Shown here in pieces: positions 8,746-16,191 of a stretch of DNA of 64,000 nucleotides (position 1 is the first letter of the stretch; each line of letters starts with the position of its first letter). The DNA lies in NCBI GenBank assembly GCA_035999765.1, contig CP108521.1, positions 5,704,001 through 5,768,000 on the forward strand, read 5' to 3'. Origin of the DNA: Streptomyces sp. NBC_01231 (GTDB lineage Bacteria > Actinomycetota > Actinomycetes > Streptomycetales > Streptomycetaceae). Under the pieces are notes generated by a model. That model was not told the DNA's origin, made no database searches, and saw nothing but the letters and a program-made list of their open reading frames with translations. The position numbers were made by a program, and so were the translations under genes.

Positions 8746-10308
8746 ATGCCAGACCACGATGTGATCGTCGTCGGCGGAGGCCACAACGGACTGACGGCCG
8801 GCGCCTACATGGCCAAGGCCGGGCTCGACGTCGTCGTGCTGGAGGCGAGCGATGAGGTGGGCGGAGGCGTGGTGACCCAGGAGGTCACCCTGCCCGGGTT
8901 CCGACACGACCTGCACGCCATCGCCCATGTGTTCGTGCAACTCAACCCACTGTTACGGAACGACGAGCTGGGCCTGCTCTCACGGTACGGACTGGAGTAT
9001 GTCTTCCCGGACCCGGCCATCGCCGTGGCCTTCCCGGACGGCGAGCACATCGAGTTCTACCGGGACCCCGACCGGACCGCGGAGACCATCGCCGCGATCT
9101 CGCCCGCCGACGCGCAGAACTACCTGCGCTTCCACAAGTTCGCCGACAGCATGCTGGACATGCTCGTCGACGCGATGTTCTCGCCGCCGCTGCCGATGGG
9201 CGAGTTCTTCGCCCTGCTGGGCCGGACTGAGGCCGGGCGCGAGATGACGCGCCTGCTGATGATGAGTTACCTCGACGTCATCGACGAGTGGTTCGAGCAC
9301 CCGAAGATCAAGGCCGCGCTCGCGCGGTGGGTGTCCGAGCTCATCTGCGCACCGGAGGAGGGCGGCACAGGCGCGTTCCTGCTGGCGATGGTGCCGACGA
9401 TGCACCGTTACGGCGTGGGGTTTCCGGTCGGCGGGTCCGGCGCCCTCTCCACGGCTCTGGCCAGTGCCTTCGTTGATCTCGGCGGGACGATCAGGACCAG
9501 CACCCCGGTGGACCGCTTCCTGTTCGAGGACGAGCGGGTGACCGGCGTGCGGCTGGGCACGGGGGAGGAGGTCACTGCGGCCCGGGCCGTCGTGGCGGAC
9601 CTCAACATCCGCCAGATCCCCGAGATGGTCGACCACAGGTTCGGACCCGAGTGGGACGCGAAGGCGTTGCGTGGCAAACGGACCGCCTTCAGCTGCCTGG
9701 TCGGCCACCTCGCGCTGAGCGAGGCTCCGGTGTACGCCGCGGGCGACGAGGTGACCCGCGCCGGAATCCAGGAGTTCGCGCTGCCGCTGCCGGAGCTGCG
9801 CCAGGCTTTCGACGGGCTGAAGTACGGCACGACGGCGGTCGGCATGCCCAGCGCCGTCGTCGCGAGCGTCTGGGACCCGACACGTGCGCCCGAGGGCCAA
9901 CACACCCTGTACCTGCTCGGGTACGCCCCGATGGAGTTGGAAGGGCAGAGCTGGGACGAGCACAAGGAAGAGATCTTCGACGAGATCTTCGCGACGTTCT
10001 GCAAGCTGACCACGAACATGGACTCGACGAAGGTGCTGTCCCGCAGCATCAAGTCACCGCTCGACGCAGCCCGGTTCAACGCGTCCTGGCCCAGCGGCGA
10101 CGCCAGCCACCTCGGTCAGCAGATCCACCAGTACCTGGGGAACCGGCCGATGCCGAACATGGGGTACCGGCTGCCCGCCGACGGGTTCTTCCTCGTCGGC
10201 CCGTCGACCCATCCGGGCGGTGGGGCGAACTGCGGAGCACGCGCCGGGGTCCAGGCGATCCTCACCGACCTCGGCATCGATCCGGGCCCGGTGCTCCGCC
10301 CGAACTGA
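8746..10308 (+). CDS. CrtI/phytoene-desaturase-like FAD oxidoreductase
   Basis: A 520-residue flavoprotein. The Rossmann dinucleotide motif VIVVGGGHNGLTAG and the EASDEVGGG segment sit in the first 45 residues, and a C-terminal FAD-contact stretch reads GPSTHPGGG, as in COG1233 (phytoene dehydrogenase-related) enzymes. No carotenoid genes are nearby, so it more likely oxidises or dehydrogenates the polyketide. GAAAGGAG precedes ATG 8746. Codon 70 is a TTA (8953-8955), which would make translation dependent on the bldA leucyl-tRNA. Confidence 0.8.
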   Translation: MPDHDVIVVGGGHNGLTAGAYMAKAGLDVVVLEASDEVGGGVVTQEVTLPGFRHDLHAIAHVFVQLNPLLRNDELGLLSRYGLEYVFPDPAIAVAFPDGEHIEFYRDPDRTAETIAAISPADAQNYLRFHKFADSMLDMLVDAMFSPPLPMGEFFALLGRTEAGREMTRLLMMSYLDVIDEWFEHPKIKAALARWVSELICAPEEGGTGAFLLAMVPTMHRYGVGFPVGGSGALSTALASAFVDLGGTIRTSTPVDRFLFEDERVTGVRLGTGEEVTAARAVVADLNIRQIPEMVDHRFGPEWDAKALRGKRTAFSCLVGHLALSEAPVYAAGDEVTRAGIQEFALPLPELRQAFDGLKYGTTAVGMPSAVVASVWDPTRAPEGQHTLYLLGYAPMELEGQSWDEHKEEIFDEIFATFCKLTTNMDSTKVLSRSIKSPLDAARFNASWPSGDASHLGQQIHQYLGNRPMPNMGYRLPADGFFLVGPSTHPGGGANCGARAGVQAILTDLGIDPGPVLRPN

Positions 10309-10350
10309 TCGACGCCCCATCCGCATCCGACCCCGCCCGAGGCGACTCGC

Positions 10351-10384
10351 ACCGACCACCGACCACCGACCACCGACCACCGAC
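10351..10384. repeat. 7-bp tandem repeat in the 5' leader of the methyltransferase
   Basis: The unit ACCGACC is repeated four times in full plus six further bases without any mismatch, ending directly before the RBS (ACAGGAG) of the gene at 10,397. It lies outside coding sequence. A repeat this short and exact could vary in copy number and shift RBS spacing or leader structure. Confidence 0.85.
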
Positions 10385-10396
10385 AGGAGAATCGTC

Positions 10397-11056
10397 ATGC
10401 AGCACGAGACCGACTTCGACGCCGTCTACCAGGGCCGAGAGTCCGCACAGAACGTCCCCTGGGTGCCGTGGAACATCGGGGAGCCCCAGCCCAAGCTGGC
10501 CGAGCTCGAACCGCAGGGGGTGTTCCGCAGCGATGTCCTGGACGCCGGCTGCGGAGTCGGGGTCACGAGCCTGTTCCTGGCCCGGATGGGATACACGGTC
10601 GTCGGGCTCGACTCGGCGCCGTCCGCCATCGCGGCCGCGCAACAGGCGACGGAGGGTGACGGCCTCCCGGTCACGTTCGACGTGGCCGACCTGACCACGT
10701 TGCAGGGCTACGAGGGGCGCTTCCGCGCGGTCGTCGACTCGGGGACGATACCGGCCGTCTCGGACGACAAGCGCGCGGACTACCTGGCGTGCCTCGCCCG
10801 CTCCACCACCGACGACGCGACGCTCTCGATCCTCACGTTCGCCCGGGATGCGCGGTCGGTGATGCCGAAGGGGCCGACCTTGTTCAGCGCCGACGAGCTG
10901 GCGACGCTCGTGGAGAAGGACTGGGAGATCGATCGGCTGGAGCCGTCCTCCATCGCGGCGCGGCTGGCCCCGGAGCTCGGCGACAAGGCTCTCGGGACCG
11001 ACGAGAAGGGCCGGGTGCTGGTCCCGGCGCTGCTGCTCGTCGCACACAAGCGGTAG
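10397..11056 (+). CDS. Class I SAM-dependent methyltransferase (thiopurine-MT-like)
   Basis: A 219-residue methyltransferase. The start ATG 10397 follows ACAGGAG. The SAM-binding loop VLDAGCGVGVTSLFLAR is near residue 50, with the acidic LDSAPSAI after beta-2 and the DVADLT motif later. The N-terminal YQGRESAQNVPWVPWNIGEPQP resembles the family that contains thiopurine and small-molecule methyltransferases. It is probably a tailoring enzyme of the polyketide. A near-perfect hairpin immediately downstream suggests it ends a transcription unit. Confidence 0.75.
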   Translation: MQHETDFDAVYQGRESAQNVPWVPWNIGEPQPKLAELEPQGVFRSDVLDAGCGVGVTSLFLARMGYTVVGLDSAPSAIAAAQQATEGDGLPVTFDVADLTTLQGYEGRFRAVVDSGTIPAVSDDKRADYLACLARSTTDDATLSILTFARDARSVMPKGPTLFSADELATLVEKDWEIDRLEPSSIAARLAPELGDKALGTDEKGRVLVPALLLVAHKR

Positions 11057-11066
11057 TCGCCTTCCC

Positions 11067-11100
11067 GCACCGGCCCCGCACAGGTGGCGGGGGCCGGTGC
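11067..11100 (+). terminator. Stem-loop after the methyltransferase gene
   Basis: GCACCGGCCCCGC (11067-11079) pairs with GCGGGGGCCGGTGC (11087-11100), a 13-bp stem with one extra G in the right arm and a 7-nt loop, 11 nt after the stop codon. No U-tract follows. Confidence 0.65.
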
Positions 11101-11233
11101 CGCCTTCACACAGGGTCCTCGTGCCCCTGTCGGACTGCCGGCCGACCGATGGCCAGGACCCGGTGCCCAGCTGCCGGAGCCGCTCGTTCTTCTTGCCCAC
11201 GCGAAGGACTGCACCCGTGCATGAGGAGTGCTC

Positions 11234-12550
11234 GTGACCACTCATCAAACAGTCATGATCATGGTCGGTCTGGCGTTGATACTCGCGCTCGCCCACGTGC
11301 TCGGGCGACTCGCGCGGCGGTGCGGGCAGCCCGCGGTCATCGGCGAGATCCTGGCCGGCATCCTGCTCGGTCCGACCCTGTTTCACGGTGCCCTGTCGGA
11401 AACGCTCGTACCTCTCGACACCCGGCCGATGCTCACCACGCTCGGCAACCTCGGGGCCGCGCTCTTCATGTTCCTGGTCGGTCTCGAACTCGACTACCGG
11501 CTCTTGCGCGGGAACGGGCGGGCCACGGCCGGGGTGGCCGTCGGGTCGATCGTCTGCGCGTTCGGACTCGGTGTCCTGCTCGCGCTGTACCTGTGGAACG
11601 ACCACGCGGTCGAACACCGTCTCGGCTTCCTGCTGTTCATCGGCGCGGCCATGTCCATCACGGCGTTCCCGGTGCTGGCCCGCATCCTCAATGACCGGGG
11701 GATCCAGCACACCAGGATCGGTGCACTGGCCCTGGCGAGTGCGGCCGTCGGGGACGTGGCGGCCTGGCTCCTGCTCGCGGCGCTGCTCACCTTCACGGGG
11801 AGCCAGAACTCCTGGCAGGTCCTGCTGATAGTGCCGTACGCCCTGGCCATGGTGTGGGTGCTGCGGCCGTTGCTCGGCAGGCTCTTCGCCGCGCGGGCCA
11901 GGGGCCGAGGAGGCCACGAAGACGCGGCTGGGGAGCAAGGGACCAGAGCCACCCTGACGGTGCTGCTTCTTGTCTCGGGCGCGCTGAGCGAGTGGCTCGG
12001 GCTGCACTTCATCTTCGGTGTGTTCCTCGCCGGGGCGATCGTGCCACGGCGTGGCACGGAGAGGCTGCGCGCGGCGATCAGGGACCGGTTTGAGACGATC
12101 ATCTGGATGCTGCTGCCGGCGTACTTCGCCGTATCGGGGTTGAAGGTGGACCTGACCACAGTGGGCGGCGCCGGACTCGGCAAACTGGGGCTGATCCTCC
12201 TCGTGGCGATCGGCGGCAAGTTCGGTGGCGCCTATCTGGGAGCACGGTTCGCCGGCCAGTCCGGGAGATCGGCCACGACGCTGGGCATCCTCATGAACAC
12301 CCGTGGCCTCACCGAACTGATCATCCTCGGCGTCGGCCTGCAACTGGGTCTGCTCGATACGGAGCTGTACTCGCTGATGGTGGTCATGGCCCTCGTCACC
12401 ACCGCCATGACCGCACCACTGCTGCGCTGGGCCTATCCGAGCCACCTGATCGACGCGGACCTGCGGGAGCTGGCCGAGGAGCGGATCGGGGAGCCGAAGT
12501 ACATCAAGCTCGCCCGGCCCGTGGGTGCGAAGCGGCCGCAGGCGGGGTGA
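11234..12550 (+). CDS. Cation:proton antiporter (Kef/NapA-type CPA2 family)
   Basis: A polytopic membrane protein of 438 residues with about 12 hydrophobic segments. Early GQPAVIGEILAGILLGPT is a signature of CPA2 antiporters, and NTRGLTELIILGVG near the end is the conserved late helix. I choose GTG 11234 over the in-frame GTG at 11228 because GAGGAG overlaps the latter and is correctly spaced from the former. It exchanges Na+ or K+ for protons. Antiporters of this family appear in several polyketide clusters as export or self-protection factors, which is the likely but unproven role here. It is convergent with the MarR gene. Confidence 0.85.
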   Translation: MTTHQTVMIMVGLALILALAHVLGRLARRCGQPAVIGEILAGILLGPTLFHGALSETLVPLDTRPMLTTLGNLGAALFMFLVGLELDYRLLRGNGRATAGVAVGSIVCAFGLGVLLALYLWNDHAVEHRLGFLLFIGAAMSITAFPVLARILNDRGIQHTRIGALALASAAVGDVAAWLLLAALLTFTGSQNSWQVLLIVPYALAMVWVLRPLLGRLFAARARGRGGHEDAAGEQGTRATLTVLLLVSGALSEWLGLHFIFGVFLAGAIVPRRGTERLRAAIRDRFETIIWMLLPAYFAVSGLKVDLTTVGGAGLGKLGLILLVAIGGKFGGAYLGARFAGQSGRSATTLGILMNTRGLTELIILGVGLQLGLLDTELYSLMVVMALVTTAMTAPLLRWAYPSHLIDADLRELAEERIGEPKYIKLARPVGAKRPQAG

Positions 12551-12581
12551 CGGCCCACGCCCTCCTGACGGGGCTGCCGTC
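12549..12581. terminator. Possible terminator between convergent antiporter and marR-type genes
   Basis: GACGGC (12549-12554, overlapping the antiporter stop) and GCCGTC (12576-12581) form a short inverted repeat in the 54-bp gap between convergent genes. The stem is only 6 bp with a long loop, so this is weak. Confidence 0.3.
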
Positions 12582-12604
12582 CCCGGCCGCTCAGAGCGTT
12601 TCCG

Positions 12605-13102
12605 TCAGCCGGCGCTCGGCGATGCGACGTCGTCGGGTACAACCAACGAAATCAGGATCGAGATCAAGCGCTCGCGGCTCTGTTCGCTGATAGGCGCGAG
12701 GAACCGTTTCGTTACCTTGTCCTCGACCGAGTCGAGGCCGCCGCGGAGCTGGCGCTCCCCGTACTCGGTCAGCGTCACGGCGTAGCGCCGGCGGTCGTGC
12801 CGGTCACGCAGCCTGACGACGTAGCCCATCCGCTCCAGCTCGTCGACCAGGGTCACCATCGTCGACCGGTCGATACGCAGGTGCTCACCGATGTACTGCT
12901 GCGAGCGGTTGCCGTTGACGTCGATGAACCGGAGGATTCCCCAGTGCCGCGCGCTGAGTCCGTACGGGGCGAGCTCCCTCTCGAACTGCGCAGTCAGGAG
13001 CTGCCCTGCCTTGTTCAGCAGGAACCCGATGGAGCTCGCGAAGTTCGGCGGCAGGGTTGGCGAACCGTTCGGGTTGGTATCTGTTTGGTTGATGTCATCC
13101 AT
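12605..13102 (-). CDS. MarR-family transcriptional regulator
   Basis: A 165-residue winged-helix protein: the recognition-helix region RSQQYIGEHLRIDRSTMVTLVDELE is followed by the wing YVVRLRDRHDRRRYAVTLT, the DxRxxxVxLT signature of MarR. N- and C-terminal helices give the dimer interface. It lies convergent to the antiporter and divergent from the VOC gene, with a 515-bp control region upstream. MarR proteins usually repress a neighbouring export or modification gene and respond to a phenolic ligand. Control of the VOC gene, the antiporter or itself is the simplest guess. Confidence 0.9.
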   Translation of the reverse strand: MDDINQTDTNPNGSPTLPPNFASSIGFLLNKAGQLLTAQFERELAPYGLSARHWGILRFIDVNGNRSQQYIGEHLRIDRSTMVTLVDELERMGYVVRLRDRHDRRRYAVTLTEYGERQLRGGLDSVEDKVTKRFLAPISEQSRERLISILISLVVPDDVASPSAG

Positions 13103-13617
13103 CGTCTGACCTGTCTATGCTCAGTGATTTGATTGTGGTCCACCAAAACGGTCAGCCACCATGACGAGCGTATCGCTATCAGACTTGACGAGCGAGTGGC
13201 GTCCACTGTGAATTATTCTGACCTGTTCGTCAGTCAACCGTGAAGATCCGTTCGAACGGGGTCGGGGGCGACGTCGCGCCCCTGTGCGGGGCCGCCTCGG
13301 ATCGACGTACAGAGTATCGCCGCTTACCCGCCGCTCGAGGGAGCGGGAGTGATGCAGCCGCAGAACCTGGCAACGCAGGTGTTGTTCATCGTCTTTGGCT
13401 CAGATTGACAAGCTGACTGATCAAACCCACTATGAATAGTGGAAGTGCAGGATCGTCAGTGCTCATGAGTATATTCTTCGGAGGTCGAGCACGGAGCCTC
13501 CGGGGGAGGGTGTGATGGCGACCGTCCGTCCGATCACACTGCCGCACCGCGGGCATGTGCCGTTCATCGACGCTCCGATCTACAGCAGTCCACATCCACA
13601 CGTATGAGGAGAGCACC
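13103..13617. other. Control region between marR-type and VOC genes
   Basis: No convincing gene. It contains the plus-strand promoter noted separately, several imperfect TTGA/TCAA half-site pairs that could be MarR operators, and a 16-codon frame at 13,465 with no recognisable RBS. Base composition is lower in GC than the coding flanks. Confidence 0.6.
13405..13433 (+). promoter_or_regulatory. Predicted promoter for the VOC gene
   Basis: TTGACA (13405-13410), a 17-nt spacer and CACTAT (13428-13433) resemble an HrdB-type promoter with a perfect -35 box. Transcription would start near 13,440, leaving a leader of about 180 nt before ATG 13618. The TTGA...TCAA pair at 13405-13408/13421-13424 overlaps it and may be a MarR site. 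Confidence 0.45.
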
Positions 13618-13956
13618 ATGAGTGGAGACATCGTCTTCTTCGACCTGCCCGGCAAGGACGCCGGGGCAACGGCGAAGTTCTGGGAGTCGCTGTTCGGGTG
13701 GGAGTTCAGGGAGGGGAACTTCCCGGGTTACTCGATGATTCACGGCCCGAGCCCGATGGGCGGCTTCCCGCACGGGGACACGTCGAAGTTCCCGCGCGTC
13801 TACTTCGGCGTCGACGACCTGAACGCGGCCATCGAGCGGGTGCGTGAACTCGGCGGCACGGCGGGCGAGACGGTGAACATCCCCGCGGGAATGTTCGCCA
13901 ACTGTGTCGATGACCAGGGGGTGGAGTTCAGCCTCTTCCAGGCGGCCGGCGAGTAG
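13618..13956 (+). CDS. VOC-family (glyoxalase/bleomycin-resistance fold) protein
   Basis: A 112-residue protein; ATG 13618 follows GAGGAGAGCACC. The pattern IVFFDLPGKDAGATAKFWESLFGW, then VYFGVDDLNAAIERVRELGGTA and DDQGVEFSLFQ, is typical of small VOC proteins formed from two beta-alpha-beta-beta-beta units. Members bind or sequester drugs, or act as small metal-dependent enzymes. Placement beside a MarR regulator suggests a stress- or ligand-induced protective role, but a polyketide-modifying function is also possible. Downstream sequence is decayed, so this gene probably marks the right border of cluster 1. Confidence 0.8.
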   Translation: MSGDIVFFDLPGKDAGATAKFWESLFGWEFREGNFPGYSMIHGPSPMGGFPHGDTSKFPRVYFGVDDLNAAIERVRELGGTAGETVNIPAGMFANCVDDQGVEFSLFQAAGE

Positions 13957-13999
13957 GGCTGATCCCGGCCGGAAGCACCGGAATCAGGGGTGGGGTCCG

Positions 14000-14483
14000 T
14001 CAGCGCGTTGGCGACCAGGCCATCGCGGATGGTCCACCGTCCTTCGAATTGTCCGACCCTGTGTCTCCCCGCCAGCGGTCCGGGGAGGAGGAGTTCGGCT
14101 CGGAAGCGTCCCTGCGACGCTGCATCGGCTTCCTCGGGACCCGGTGGAGCTCGATAGCCGCCTCCTCGAAGCCGAGCCACATCCCGGTCAGGGGTAACCA
14201 GGCCTTGTGTACGGACTCCTTGGTGCTGAACAGCGGTCGGTCCCAGTGGACGTCGGGCCGCCCGTCGGCGCGGGCGGCCAGGCGGACCCGCTCGGCGGGG
14301 AGCGACACGGAACGCAGCACACCGTCCCGGAGCGGAACAGTGAGGCTCGGCGTCGATGCCGAGGGAGGCCAGGCCCGTGGCGCGGGTGAGGGCGGCGGCC
14401 CGGTGTCCGTCGCAGTGGGTCATGATGCCGATCAGCCCCTTGGGCCAGCGCGGGGCGCCGTGCTCTGCCGGCAGGACGGGCTG
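14000..14483 (-). pseudogene. Frameshifted, N-terminally truncated EntD-type phosphopantetheinyl transferase
   Basis: Three pieces in two frames read in order as one PPTase. The segment 14483-14340 gives LPAEHGAPRWPKGLIGIMT and then GLASLGIDAEPH (the GID-x-E motif). The segment 14320-14141 in another frame gives SVSLPAERVRLAARADGRP, LFSTKESVHKAWLPLTG (the KES-x-x-K-A motif) and WLGFEEA. The segment 14105-14004, back in the first frame, gives FRAELLLPGPL and FEGRWTIRDGLVANA. The N-terminal third is missing and no stop codon follows in place. It has had at least two frameshifts, so it is a relic. The intact PPTase of the window is at 56,761. Confidence 0.8.
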
Positions 14484-14519
14484 TGGGGGGCCCTATGGAG
14501 GTGTGGGAGGCGGCGTCGG

Positions 14520-14980
14520 CCAGGGCTGCGAACGCGGACAGGAAGAAGGCCCGTTTGGGCTGTGTGGTAGTCGTAGCGAGAGTCCTCTTCGCCGCGCACC
14601 TTGTGGGTGACGGCGACGGCGATCCGGGCGCCCTTCCTCAGCAGCCAGGCCTTGCTCGGATTGTGCCGGCCAACCGATTGCTGGGACGCGGGAAGGCGTC
14701 GACCGGTCCTCGGGTCCCACAGCCGCACCAGTGCGTGCCGGCCCGTATCCTCGGGGCTCGGATTCTGGAAGGCATAGAAGTGCAGCAGGCGTCTGCCGTC
14801 GTAGGAGAAGTCCACAGACGTCTCGTGCACGTCGCCGCGGTCGGCCAGGGCTCCCGGCAGGGCGCGTGGGCGGGGGACACTGTCGGTCAGGTCCAGAGCA
14901 GGACCTGTCCGTCCGTCGTCGCCAGCGCGTAGCGTCGACCGTCGTCGCTCAACGTATGTTCGTACATCGACGTACCCGAG
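14520..14980 (-). pseudogene. Remnant of a WD40/beta-propeller-like protein
   Basis: Near 14,970-14,900 one frame reads YEHTLSDDGRRYALATTDGQ followed by VLLW. After a frameshift the next frame continues DSVPRPRALPGALADRG, then SVDFSYDGRRLLHFYAFQ and ALVRLWDPRTGRRLPA. The D-G-R-x and LWD...TG patterns are those of WD40 blades. There is no usable start or intact frame on either side. The original protein cannot be named; NTPase- or kinase-linked propellers are common in Streptomyces. Confidence 0.5.
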
Positions 14981-15784
14981 CGCACAGGTATCGAGTAGGC
15001 GACGGCTGCGGCGCACGAGGCGCAAGCGGGCGGCTTCTCGTCGAGCTGCTGTTGTTGCTGTGTGTGCCGCTGCGCTCGTCGACGTCAGGGGTGTGGGCGA
15101 GGAGCCTGGGAGTGATGGCCATCGTCTCGTATGTGTGTTCTCGGCAAGCGCCGCCACCATGGTGTCGCCAAGGAGCTGTGCAGGCCGGTTCACTGCATCG
15201 CGAAGGGGCGGGGAGCGCAAGGTGAGCGCGGACGCCTGCGGACAGTGCAACACGGCATGCGAGCAGCAGGACCGTGATCGGTCCTCTGATCTGCAAAACA
15301 GGATCTGATGCGATGTTGAGACCCTTGACCTGGGGTTTTACGTGTTCCGACTGCTGGTGCTGGCTCACGTGAACGGTCTCCGATACGCAGCAGGAGTTGG
15401 CGGCTCGCCGCGGTACAACTCGCCGGAGGTATCCCGCTGAGTGCTCCGCCTCCGGCTACACCCTCTTCGTCTCGGCGAGAGGACGCGACCTCAATTCGAT
15501 CATAAGTGAATTAAATGATCTTCATTGAACTATGGGACGAATCTCCTCAAACGGTGCATGCCGGATTGGTGTGCAAGCGATTTCAAACTCAAGACGTCGA
15601 TGTTTCAGCCAATCTTCACTCTGTGGTTGGGTGTGGCGACTGGCTGCGAGCATTCCCGAAACGGGATGAACCAGGGCTCCGCTGTCCGGTATCAACCCGT
15701 TCTTATGGCGGTTGACCGCATGCGGCCTTCCGCCTGTCTGGATGTTCGCTGGGGGGTATTTGAGCCACCCGCCGAATAATGCAC
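14981..15784. other. Non-coding, partly AT-rich stretch left of cluster 2
   Basis: No gene with coding-like third-position GC or a good RBS was found. From about 15,430 the sequence becomes visibly AT-richer than anything else in the window. GATCAT (15498-15503) and ATGATC (15515-15520) form a small inverted repeat around an AT-rich centre. No transposase relic is recognisable. It may be an insertion-site scar or a regulatory region for cluster 2. Confidence 0.5.
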
Positions 15785-15813
15785 TTGACAAGTGAATCAT
15801 CAATCGGATTAAT
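15785..15813 (+). promoter_or_regulatory. Strong predicted promoter of the 16-codon ORF
   Basis: TTGACA at 15785-15790, a 17-nt spacer and ATTAAT at 15808-15813. This is closer to the vegetative consensus than most Streptomyces promoters. A start near 15,820 gives a leader of about 155 nt before ATG 15976. Confidence 0.55.
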
Positions 15814-15975
15814 CCTGGAAGGGTGGTGATCTGCATCACGCGCGCATTCGATTGACTCGCAATCTCTCCAGTGAGGTACATTCGAGTTGCTCGAAAGCGC
15901 TCTCTACGGGAATGTTTCGAGCGCGCAGCCGGCGCTTCGGCGTCGAAAATAAATGCATGAAAGGAGGTGACGAGA

Positions 15976-16026
15976 ATGAAGATTCGTAAGGTTACTGTTT
16001 CGAAGACCTTCACGCAGCCGCGGTAA
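15976..16026 (+). CDS. 16-residue candidate RiPP precursor or scaffold peptide
   Basis: The ORF encodes MKIRKVTVSKTFTQPR. It has the best Shine-Dalgarno sequence in the window: GAAAGGAGGTGA, twelve bases complementary to the 16S rRNA 3' end, five bases before ATG. A consensus-like promoter precedes it, and a strong hairpin (16077-16111) follows before the E1-like enzyme gene. This promoter / tiny peptide / attenuator / ThiF-family enzyme order is that of mccA-mccB in microcin C operons. Microcin C peptides end in Asn, whereas this one ends in Pro-Arg, so simple Mcc chemistry is not assured. The peptide is basic and lacks Cys. Codons are less GC-biased than in neighbouring genes. Expression is strongly supported; modification is inferred. 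Confidence 0.6.
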   Translation: MKIRKVTVSKTFTQPR

Positions 16027-16076
16027 TATTCGCGGAACCGGAAGGCTGGCTGCGATGTCCATTCCGCAGCACCTGA

Positions 16077-16111
16077 GGTGCCCCCGCCTTCGCGAATAAG
16101 GCGGGGGCACC
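16077..16111 (+). terminator. Hairpin between the short peptide ORF and the E1-like gene
   Basis: GGTGCCCCCGCCTT (16077-16090) and AAGGCGGGGGCACC (16098-16111) form a perfect 14-bp stem with a 7-nt loop, then CCCTATTCT. It starts 50 nt after the peptide stop and ends 80 nt before the E1-like start, so partial termination here would give far more peptide message than enzyme message. Confidence 0.8.
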
Positions 16112-16191
16112 CCCTATTCTAGACCCTCTCGTGCGCCTGAGGTACTGCCCTTGGTTGGCGCACAGGTATCCCAGGAGACGAGAAGATCCGC

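Noticed and set aside
5461..8940. An 1,159-codon open frame on the minus strand
   Set aside because: It runs antisense to the cyclase, aminotransferase and flavoenzyme genes, which all have motifs and RBSs. Long empty frames are expected opposite high-GC coding sequence.
10262..12445. A 727-codon open frame on the minus strand
   Set aside because: Antisense to the methyltransferase and antiporter genes; the translation is low-complexity Arg/Gly/Gln-rich with no family motifs.
15522..16013. A 163-codon minus-strand frame in the AT-rich region
   Set aside because: No RBS, no coding-type base bias, and it runs antisense to the promoter and short peptide ORF.
16054..16098. A 14-codon ORF starting inside the leader of the E1-like gene
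   Set aside because: No Shine-Dalgarno sequence, and most of it lies in the terminator hairpin.
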